From the NCBI GenBank assembly GCA_002413075.1, contig DHWG01000064.1:1-11301 (forward strand): a stretch of 11,301 nt of DNA. Direction: 5' to 3'. This DNA is from Desulfosporosinus sp. UBA5188 (lineage in GTDB: Bacteria > Bacillota > Desulfitobacteriia > Desulfitobacteriales > Desulfitobacteriaceae). The notes under the pieces are model-generated. The model was not told the origin of the DNA. It did no database searches and saw nothing but the letters and a program-made list of their open reading frames with translations. A program made the translations under genes and the position numbers. Positions 6,584 through 11,301 of this stretch are shown piece by piece (positions within the stretch are counted from its first letter, which is position 1; each line of letters starts with the position of its first letter).

Positions 6584-7474
6584 ATGAAGATGAATGCTAT
6601 TGAGATCAAGAACCTAACCAAAAATTATGGGACAGCAAGAGGCATAGAAAATGTAAGTTTTAACGTTGAAGAAGGCGAAATTTTCGGTTTCATAGGCCCT
6701 AATGGAGCAGGAAAGTCGACCACAATCAGGACGCTTCTGGCTTTAATTCATCCGACGAGTGGAAGCGCGACTATTTTTGGCAAGGACTGTATCAAATTTG
6801 CTCCCGAAATAGCCAAGGAAGTCGGTTATTTACCTTCAGAAGTGTTCTATTATGACAACATGAGAGTGATTGATCTCTTGAAGTATTCTGCGAGTTTTTA
6901 TAAAAAAGATTGTACGAAAAGAATTAAAGAATTATCAGAAATCATGGAGCTCGATCTTAAGAAAAAAATTGATGATTTATCGTTTGGTAATAAAAAGAAA
7001 GTCGGTATTATCCAAGGCCTGCTTCATGAACCGAAACTAATCATACTCGATGAGCCCACCAGCGGTCTGGACCCCCTGATGCAACGAAAATTCTTCGCCT
7101 TATTGCAAGAAGAGAATAAAAAGGGTGCGACAATCCTCTTCTCTTCTCACATTTTGAGTGAAGTCCAGAAAATGTGCAATCGCGTTGCGATCATTAAGGA
7201 AGGAAAACTAATAACCGTTGAAAAGATTAGCACCTTAGAAGAAAATACCTATAAAAAATTCAAGCTTGAAATGAAATTAGTGTTAGATAAAAATTACTTT
7301 AAGATGAATGGTGTCAATAATTTAGAGGCGAAAGACAATGTTATTAGCTTCTTGTTCAAGGGGAACCTTAATCTGATCATGAAAAGGATTTCAGAGTTGG
7401 AGATCACTAATATCTGGATCGAGGAGCCTGACCTTGAAGAAATCTTTATTCATTATTATGTAAAGGAGGACTAA
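6584..7474 (+). CDS. ABC transporter ATP-binding protein (ABC-2 exporter type)
   Basis: This nucleotide-binding subunit of 296 residues should drive export through the two permeases downstream. Numbered from the chosen ATG: Walker A GPNGAGKST at 38-46, signature LSFGN at 132-136 (a common variant of LSGGQ in this group), Walker B LIILDEPTSGLD from 152, and the H-loop His in SSHIL near 189. About 80 C-terminal residues after the ATPase core form the extra domain typical of NatA/EcsA/YhaQ-like proteins. AAGGGGG precedes the ATG at 6584 by 4 bases and another in-frame ATG at 6590 by 10; either could serve. The ATG at 6557 is unlikely because it lies in an operator and has no binding site. First gene of the operon. 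Confidence 0.9.
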   Translation: MKMNAIEIKNLTKNYGTARGIENVSFNVEEGEIFGFIGPNGAGKSTTIRTLLALIHPTSGSATIFGKDCIKFAPEIAKEVGYLPSEVFYYDNMRVIDLLKYSASFYKKDCTKRIKELSEIMELDLKKKIDDLSFGNKKKVGIIQGLLHEPKLIILDEPTSGLDPLMQRKFFALLQEENKKGATILFSSHILSEVQKMCNRVAIIKEGKLITVEKISTLEENTYKKFKLEMKLVLDKNYFKMNGVNNLEAKDNVISFLFKGNLNLIMKRISELEITNIWIEEPDLEEIFIHYYVKED

Positions 7475-7483
7475 ATGTCATGA
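7462..7483 (+). promoter_or_regulatory. Ribosome binding site with two-codon mini-ORF before permease 1
   Basis: AAAGGAGG (7462-7469) stands 5 bases before an ATG at 7475 that reads ATG-TCA-TGA and stops at 7483. It stands 10 bases before the permease ATG at 7480. The mini-ORF stop overlaps the permease start, and the mini-ORF begins directly after the ATPase stop codon. Ribosomes may initiate, stop and restart here, coupling the two genes. Confidence 0.45.
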
Positions 7484-8280
7484 ATATGTTTCTACATGAG
7501 TTAAAGGCTTATAGGAAATCAACCTTGATCTGGACGTGTTCACTGATTTCAGTGGTTCTTCTGTTTCTAGCCATGTTTCCAGCGATGTCTAAGGATGCTG
7601 CGGATTTCAAAAAAATGCTGGATAATTATTCTCCGGCACTGGTAAAAGCGTTAGGATTTTCGTTCGATAGTTTATTTTCTCTATTAGGCTTTTATTCTTC
7701 AGTCACCTTGATGTATGTCTTATTATGCGGCTCAATTCAGGCCATGAATTTAGGAACCTCCATCATATCGAAGGAAGTCCGTGACAAGACAGCTGATTTT
7801 CTCTTAACCAAACCGGTGAGTCGTATGCAAATTATGACGGCTAAATTATGTGCCGTCATAACCTCTTTAGTCATTACTAATGTATTTTTTATTGCTGCCG
7901 CCAGTCTGATGGCCTCAGTCGTTCAAACAGAAGCTTACGACTATAAAATATTCCTCCTGGTTTCTCTCCCACTTTTTTTTGTCCAACTCATGTTTATGTC
8001 ATTGGGAATTATTATTTCTGTGCTCGTTCCGAAAATCAGATCTGTGCTTCCAATTTCATTGGGCACCGTCTTCGGCTTCTTTATTCTAAGCATGCTCAGC
8101 TCGTCTAATGGGGATACCGCCTCCCGTTTTATCACGCCCTTTAAATATTTTGATTCGACGTATATCATTAAAAACTCGGCTTACGAGGCTTCTTATTCCA
8201 TAGTAGCGATATTGTTTATAGTCGTTACAATCGCCGCGAGCTATATCATCTATTCTAAAAAAGATATTCATTCCGTTTAG
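7480..8280 (+). CDS. ABC-2 type permease, first paralogue
   Basis: This membrane subunit of 266 residues has about six hydrophobic segments. After the second segment comes the cytoplasmic motif ISKEVRDKTADFLLTKPVSR (about 96-115), the conserved E-x-R-x-K-T-x-x-x-L-x-x-K-P-x-S-R element of ABC-2 permeases in the YhaP/NatB-like group. It starts 5 bases after the ATPase stop and shares that gene's ribosome binding region. It resembles the next gene in length, topology, motif position, a late TPFKYFD element and a basic C-terminal tail. A tandem duplication giving a heterodimeric channel is likely. Substrate unknown: peptide antibiotics, lipids and ions are all transported by relatives. Confidence 0.87.
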   Translation: MNMFLHELKAYRKSTLIWTCSLISVVLLFLAMFPAMSKDAADFKKMLDNYSPALVKALGFSFDSLFSLLGFYSSVTLMYVLLCGSIQAMNLGTSIISKEVRDKTADFLLTKPVSRMQIMTAKLCAVITSLVITNVFFIAAASLMASVVQTEAYDYKIFLLVSLPLFFVQLMFMSLGIIISVLVPKIRSVLPISLGTVFGFFILSMLSSSNGDTASRFITPFKYFDSTYIIKNSAYEASYSIVAILFIVVTIAASYIIYSKKDIHSV

Positions 8281-8309
8281 TGATTAAAGTGAAGGGGGTA
8301 TCTTAAGCA

Positions 8310-9107
8310 ATGAATATATTCATGAGGGAAATGAAAGCGCATAGAAAATCGCTGATCTTTTGGTGCGTTGGCATGATCGTTATGATCATCAGTCAAATGA
8401 GCAAATATACAGCGACATCGGGAGATGGTCAGTCATTGAATACTCTAATGGCGTCAATGCCTAAATCCTTACAGGCTATCATAGGCAGTGTCTCTTTTGA
8501 TTTATCAAAGCTCAGTGGTTATTATGGCATGATTTTTATCTATTTAGCGCTCATTGCCACTATTCATGCAGCAATGCTGGGAGCTGATATTATTTCTAAG
8601 GAAGAACGGGATAAAACCTCAGAATTTCTCTTTGTAAAACCAGTTTCAAGAAATAAGGTTGTCACGGCGAAGTTATCAGCAGCGTTCGTCAACATTATTA
8701 TCCTCAATATTGTGACCTTGATCACCTCAATCGGGCTAGCAGGGAAATACAGCAAGGGTGAACCGCTAACCTCCGTGATCGTCAACTTAATGCTTGGAAT
8801 GTTTGTTTTACAGTTGATATTTATGTTTTTGGGCACGGGAATAGCCGCTGTGAGTAACAATCCGAAAGGCGCCTCCTCACTGGCAATGGGAATACTACTG
8901 ACAACGTTTATCCTATATAATGCCATTGGTATGAATAGTCACCTTGAAGTATTAAAATATCTCACCCCTTATAAATACTTTGATGCCAAAAATCTAATTT
9001 CAAGTGTTGGATTTGAACCAGTTTTTATGATTCTGTCGGCTCTGATTATCTTAGTGCTTTTTACTGTGACCTATGTATTCTATCGAAGAAGAGATTTAGA
9101 GGTATAA
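8310..9107 (+). CDS. ABC-2 type permease, second paralogue
   Basis: This partner permease of 265 residues also has about six membrane segments. It opens with MNIFMREMKAHRKSLIFW, clearly related to MNMFLHELKAYRKSTLIW of the first permease. The cytoplasmic motif ISKEERDKTSEFLFVKPVSR is at about 95-114, and TPYKYFDAKN and the final YRRRDLEV match the paralogue's end. An AAGGGGG site lies 11 bases before the ATG, somewhat far, so translation may be weaker than for the first permease or partly coupled. The gap from the previous stop is 29 bases with no terminator, so it is the third gene of the operon. Confidence 0.87.
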   Translation: MNIFMREMKAHRKSLIFWCVGMIVMIISQMSKYTATSGDGQSLNTLMASMPKSLQAIIGSVSFDLSKLSGYYGMIFIYLALIATIHAAMLGADIISKEERDKTSEFLFVKPVSRNKVVTAKLSAAFVNIIILNIVTLITSIGLAGKYSKGEPLTSVIVNLMLGMFVLQLIFMFLGTGIAAVSNNPKGASSLAMGILLTTFILYNAIGMNSHLEVLKYLTPYKYFDAKNLISSVGFEPVFMILSALIILVLFTVTYVFYRRRDLEV

Positions 9108-9131
9108 CCTTGATGACGAGAAGGGATCTTC

Positions 9132-9164
9132 CCGACAGTATGAAAACGTCAGTTATACTGTCGG
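9132..9164 (+). promoter_or_regulatory. tetR promoter embedded in a 10-bp inverted repeat
   Basis: CCGACAGTAT (9132-9141) and ATACTGTCGG (9155-9164) are perfect inverted repeats separated by 13 bases. The left arm contains a -35-like CCGACA (9132-9137). The right arm holds most of the -10 TATACT (9154-9159), with a 16-base spacer. Transcription would start near 9166. No U-run follows, so it is a poor intrinsic terminator; an operator for autoregulation of the TetR gene is the better reading. It may still fold as an RNA hairpin in read-through transcripts from the ABC genes. Confidence 0.55.
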
Positions 9165-9187
9165 ACTAGAACAAGGAGAGGGCAAAT

Positions 9188-9817
9188 TTGTATCGTAATT
9201 TTGAAAATTTAAACGAGGATAAAAAACAGAGAATCCTAGAGGCAAGTATCCAAGAGTTTGCCGAAAAAGCCTATGAAGAGGCTTCCACCAATGTCATTGT
9301 CAAAAACGCCGAGATTTCTAAAGGTATCCTATTCCACTATTTTGGAAATAAAAAGAGGCTATTCCTATATATTGTTGAGTATTGTCTTCAATTGCTAGTG
9401 ACAGAATATAGGAAATACCCTTTACAAAAATCAGGGGATATTTTCGACCGGATCCTAGAATTGGGGTTAATTAAACTCAAAATAACTCATGCTAACCCAA
9501 CTATTAGCAGGCTAGTCTTACAGGCTTTTCTGAATACTCCAGAGACTATCCGGCCTGAAATCCAAGACAAGTACAGTAAACTATCCAATGAGTTTGTACC
9601 TCCAATTTTTAAAGACATTGATCCCTCAAAGTTCCGAAACGGTGTCGATCCTAAAAAAGCACTAGAAATGGTGATGCTGTTTTTAGAGGCGTTACAAGTA
9701 AAATACACCAAAGAGTATATGGGTCGAGAGCAGGAATTGTTAGGTGATATGGACAAAATCATGGAGGAATATAAGGAAACTATTGAGATCTTGAAATATG
9801 GTATGTACCCTGCATAA
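9188..9817 (+). CDS. TetR/AcrR-family transcriptional regulator
   Basis: This is a DNA-binding repressor of 209 residues, the normal family length. The N-terminal TetR domain spans about 8-60: RILEASIQEFAEKAYEEAS is followed by the helix-turn-helix (about 33-52), ending in the diagnostic KGILFHYFGNKKRLF. The rest is a helical ligand-binding and dimerisation domain too variable to predict a ligand. The start is TTG, supported by AAGGAG 9 bases upstream; no better start lies nearby. It follows the ABC genes by 80 bases and has its own promoter in an inverted repeat. Context suggests it represses the ABC operon, itself, or both, and is released by a molecule the exporter removes. Which inverted repeat it binds is not settled by sequence. 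Confidence 0.88.
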   Translation: MYRNFENLNEDKKQRILEASIQEFAEKAYEEASTNVIVKNAEISKGILFHYFGNKKRLFLYIVEYCLQLLVTEYRKYPLQKSGDIFDRILELGLIKLKITHANPTISRLVLQAFLNTPETIRPEIQDKYSKLSNEFVPPIFKDIDPSKFRNGVDPKKALEMVMLFLEALQVKYTKEYMGREQELLGDMDKIMEEYKETIEILKYGMYPA

Positions 9818-9832
9818 TCACCCTCTTATCCG

Positions 9833-9863
9833 TAGATATTAAAGGCAAAACATAGTATACTAT
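9833..9863 (+). promoter_or_regulatory. Probable promoter of the small membrane protein gene, with palindromic -10
   Basis: TAGATA (9833-9838, four of six) lies 17 bases before TATACT (9856-9861, five of six). The -10 sits inside a perfect 12-bp palindrome ATAGTATACTAT (9852-9863). Its half-site AYAGTAT resembles the arm ACAGTAT of the tetR promoter repeat, although part of that likeness is forced by the shared -10 sequence. Confidence 0.45.
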
Positions 9864-9887
9864 TAAAGTGAGGTGGTGAACCTCGAC

Positions 9888-10373
9888 GTGAGTATTTTAG
9901 TGGTTTTCGCAGTTATCATCCCACTCGTCCTGTTCGTTTTGATCATTGCAACGGTCATAGGTGTTAAAAAAGGACGTGAAGAATCTTTGGAAAGGGGTCA
10001 TGAAATGATAAAAACTGTCTATGTTTACTTAATTCTCTTTGCCACGCTAATGATGACGATTGGCGGTACTGTTGCTGCTTTTATGGCAGTATCAGATATT
10101 GTTTCACCGCCTCCAACTTATCAGAGTTTTGAACAATATAGGTTGCAGCCTCAATATAAAAGTGAGGTGGCCCCTTCTACGGCTGTAACACCAGCCCCAA
10201 CGATCAGTGATGCTGACCTCAAGCTCCGATATGATCAGATGATGATGGATGAAAAGGCTAATACTAAGCAAAGAGCCGTTAATAGCTTAATCAAGAGCTT
10301 TGGTTGGATCATCGTCCCCCTCCCAATATTTCTTTTCTTTCAAAACAGGCTGAAAAAACAGCCGGTTCAGTGA
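9888..10373 (+). CDS. Small membrane protein of unknown function
   Basis: I do not firmly recognise this protein of 161 residues. It has an N-terminal membrane helix (about 3-22), a basic loop (VKKGREESLERGHEM) and a second long helix (about 45-65). A proline- and threonine-rich linker follows (TAVTPAPTISDADL), then a helical stretch with DQMMMDEKANTKQRAVNSL and a last hydrophobic helix (FGWIIVPLPIFLFF) with a basic tail. The layout faintly recalls DUF5671-type membrane proteins. The GTG at 9888 is preceded by AGGTGG at 11 bases. An upstream GTG at 9873 is possible but overlaps that site, and a short GAGGT/ACCTC stem could mask it. A promoter precedes the gene and a terminator follows, so it may be monocistronic. 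Confidence 0.6.
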   Translation: MSILVVFAVIIPLVLFVLIIATVIGVKKGREESLERGHEMIKTVYVYLILFATLMMTIGGTVAAFMAVSDIVSPPPTYQSFEQYRLQPQYKSEVAPSTAVTPAPTISDADLKLRYDQMMMDEKANTKQRAVNSLIKSFGWIIVPLPIFLFFQNRLKKQPVQ

Positions 10374-10413
10374 GGTCGTTTCAGTAAAAGCTCAACATTA
10401 TTTGGTACACATG

Positions 10414-10446
10414 ATCCCGTTGAAGACATTCAACGGGATTTTATCG
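10414..10446 (+). terminator. Intrinsic terminator after the small membrane protein gene
   Basis: A perfect 11-bp stem, ATCCCGTTGAA (10414-10424) with TTCAACGGGAT (10429-10439), has a GACA loop and is followed by TTTTAT. It lies about 40 bases past the stop and separates this gene from the sigma factor unit. Confidence 0.85.
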
Positions 10447-10451
10447 TTTCA

Positions 10452-10480
10452 TTGACGTATAATACGCGCGTGAGCACGTC
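10452..10480 (+). promoter_or_regulatory. Possible promoter of the ECF sigma gene
   Basis: A perfect TATAAT (10458-10463) is present but lacks a good -35 at 16-18 bases. TTGACG (10452-10457) directly abuts it and has no sigma-A -10 downstream. CGTC (10477-10480) resembles the -10 of some ECF promoters, at a 19-base spacing that is longer than usual. Transcription probably starts in this region, but the exact promoter is unclear. Confidence 0.25.
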
Positions 10481-10482
10481 TA

Positions 10483-10514
10483 AAGGGTGTAAGGGTGTAA
10501 GGCGGTAAGGATGG
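10483..10514 (+). repeat. Four tandem 8-bp AAGG repeats running into the sigma start codon
   Basis: The units are AAGGGTGT (10483-10490), AAGGGTGT (10491-10498), AAGGCGGT (10499-10506) and AAGGATGG (10507-10514). The last contains the ATG at 10511. Each unit carries a Shine-Dalgarno-like AAGG. The third unit gives GGCGG 5 bases before the ATG at 10511, and the fourth gives AAGG 6 bases before the ATG at 10517, so either ATG may be used. Confidence 0.6.
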
Positions 10515-10879
10515 TGATGGGCATTTGCACAGATGACGAATTAATCAAAAGCATACTCCAAGGAAATGGCGAGCGATATGACGATATCGTGGAACGGTAT
10601 CAGGCAGGGTTATACCGAACCGCCTTTTACTATACGCAAAGTGTTGAAGACGCTCGAGACCTTACCCAAGAAATTTTTATCAAAGCCTACAATAGCCTCG
10701 CAAGCTTCAAACAGAATTCCACGTTTTCCACTTGGCTCTACCGAATTGCTGTGAACCAGTGCATTGATTGGTGCCGGAAGAAAAAGCCACTTCTTGAAGA
10801 AAGACCTTGCTCCGATAATCTCTGTGCTGAAGAAGGGAGCCCTGAGGATCTGTTCCTTCAACAAGAGATTACGTCTTAA
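10511..10879 (+). CDS. ECF-type sigma-70 factor, truncated after region 2
   Basis: The 122-residue product contains a full sigma-70 region 2. It begins with DDELIKSILQGNGERYDDIV, then carries the -10 recognition and core-binding stretch VEDARDLTQEIFIKAYNSL, and ends region 2 with STWLYRIAVNQCIDWCRKKK. The linker SPEDLFLQQE follows, then the frame stops at TAA (10877-10879). ECF factors usually have 160-200 residues, with a region 4 helix-turn-helix that binds the -35; none is present here. Just past the stop, LRRQLEK reads in the -1 frame and looks like the expected start of region 4. As it stands the protein could bind core polymerase but should recognise promoters poorly. It is probably a disrupted gene, though a functional short form or a sequence error cannot be excluded. 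Start: 10511 or 10517. Confidence 0.75.
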   Translation: MVMGICTDDELIKSILQGNGERYDDIVERYQAGLYRTAFYYTQSVEDARDLTQEIFIKAYNSLASFKQNSTFSTWLYRIAVNQCIDWCRKKKPLLEERPCSDNLCAEEGSPEDLFLQQEITS

Positions 10880-11187
10880 GAAGGCAACTGGAAAAAGGCC
10901 AAATCATCAGCGATGAGGATCTCTTTGACCGTCAATTATTCGATTATACTCCGCTACTGAGAAACCGTCGTATAATTGGGTCCACGATTATTGTTGTTGG
11001 CATTTTTAGTCTATTGCATGAGATGGAACGATCTTCATTGTTTGATCGGTTATTCGGGAACTGGAATTATTATTACTTGCTTAGGGGCAGCTTTGTCCCG
11101 CTCTGCTTGATCGTAGGCGGTATTTACTTGATTGCAAAAACTAAGAGACCCACAAAAGAGCTGTCGGACATCTCTAAAAAGCAGTAA
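10876..11187 (+). pseudogene. Start-less two-helix membrane segment, -1 frame to the sigma gene
   Basis: This frame is open from 10846 to a TAA at 11185-11187 but has no ATG, GTG or TTG before the first membrane helix. From 10876 it encodes 103 residues: LRRQLEKGQIISDEDLFDRQ, a basic RNRR patch, a helix starting IIGSTIIVVGIFSLL, a short loop with DRLFGNWNYYY, a second helix (FVPLCLIVGGIYLIA) and a basic tail. Coding-like residue composition and helix layout suggest a real former gene. It may be the C-terminal half of an anti-sigma or similar membrane protein fused to the sigma gene by deletion, or a sigma-2/membrane fusion broken by one base. The only in-frame starts, TTG then ATG inside the segment, lack a binding site and would cost the first helix. 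Confidence 0.55.
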
Positions 11188-11229
11188 ACGTTTCGTCGAA
11201 TTCTCACGACCTTGAGTTTTATACAAATA

Positions 11230-11276
11230 CCCCCAATGGTAGAGAGATTCACTTCTACCATTGGGGGCGTTTTATT
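11230..11276 (+). terminator. Strong intrinsic terminator after the sigma/membrane unit
   Basis: A perfect 14-bp stem pairs CCCCCAATGGTAGA (11230-11243) with the arm 11254-11267 across a 10-base loop. It is followed by CGTTTTATTTC. Placed about 40 bases past the last stop, it closes the transcript. Confidence 0.9.
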
Positions 11277-11280
11277 TCTC

Positions 11281-11301
11281 TGGTCTGGTCTGGTCTGGTC
11301 T
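11281..11301. repeat. TGGTC pentanucleotide tandem repeat at the window edge
   Basis: Four perfect copies of TGGTC plus one base occupy 11281-11301 and run off the end, so the total copy number is unknown. It begins right after the terminator U-tract, outside any gene seen here. Confidence 0.85.

Noticed and set aside
9132..9164. Inverted repeat before tetR as an intrinsic terminator of the ABC operon
   Set aside because: No U-run follows either arm on the plus strand, and promoter hexamers coincide with the arms. Operator or promoter function fits better.
10867..10882. Programmed ribosomal frameshift joining the sigma and membrane frames
   Set aside because: A -1 shift would be needed at ACG-TCT-TAA, which has no X-XXY-YYZ slippery heptamer, and I see no clear downstream stimulatory structure.
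1..11301. CRISPR, insertion sequence, prophage or tRNA features
   Set aside because: No spaced direct repeats, transposase-like frames, phage genes or tRNA-like cloverleaf sequences were recognised on either strand.

Overview
The window looks like chromosomal DNA of a low-to-mid-GC Gram-positive bacterium. A Clostridia/Peptococcaceae-type host (Desulfosporosinus or Desulfitobacterium-like) is my inference. It rests on strong AGGAGG-type ribosome binding sites, frequent TTG and GTG starts, near-consensus sigma-A promoters, KtrB/KtrA-type potassium uptake and many intrinsic hairpins. I see no rRNA, tRNA, CRISPR array, transposase or phage gene.

Left part (1-2608): an MFS transporter (+) converges on an alpha/beta hydrolase (-) across a hairpin that probably terminates both. 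A 65-residue unknown protein (-) follows, with its own strong stem-loop downstream.

Cation block (2640-6340): an NhaC-family Na+/H+ antiporter (+) converges, with only 24 bp between stop codons, on a ktrB-ktrA operon (-). KtrB is the membrane K+ channel-like subunit and KtrA the cytosolic NAD/ATP-binding RCK subunit. Together the three genes look like a Na+/K+/pH homeostasis locus. A promoter lies inside the apparent 5' end of the longest ktrB frame, so I place the ktrB start 40 codons downstream at a TTG. The ktrB upstream region also holds two interleaved inverted repeats (6361-6408).

ABC/TetR block (6510-10373): a near-perfect promoter overlaps one operator-like inverted repeat and is followed by a second copy 39 bp downstream. 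It drives an ABC ATPase and two paralogous ABC-2 type permeases. A TetR-family regulator follows, with its own promoter embedded in a 10-bp inverted repeat. A small membrane protein of unknown function comes next, then a clear terminator. The likely logic is a self-limiting exporter operon repressed by the local TetR protein until a ligand appears; the ligand is unknown.

Right end (10440-11301): an ECF sigma factor ends in the region 2-4 linker and lacks region 4. It is followed in the -1 frame by a start-less two-helix membrane segment, and a strong terminator closes the unit. This is either a decayed sigma/anti-sigma pair or a frameshifted sigma-2/membrane fusion. Four tandem 8-bp AAGG repeats run into the sigma start codon, and a TGGTC pentanucleotide tandem runs off the window edge.

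The most unusual items are the truncated sigma locus, the paired operators of the ABC operon, the TetR promoter inside an inverted repeat, and the interleaved repeats upstream of ktrB. I see no clearly new multi-gene system. The first 193 bases hold no gene that I can support.
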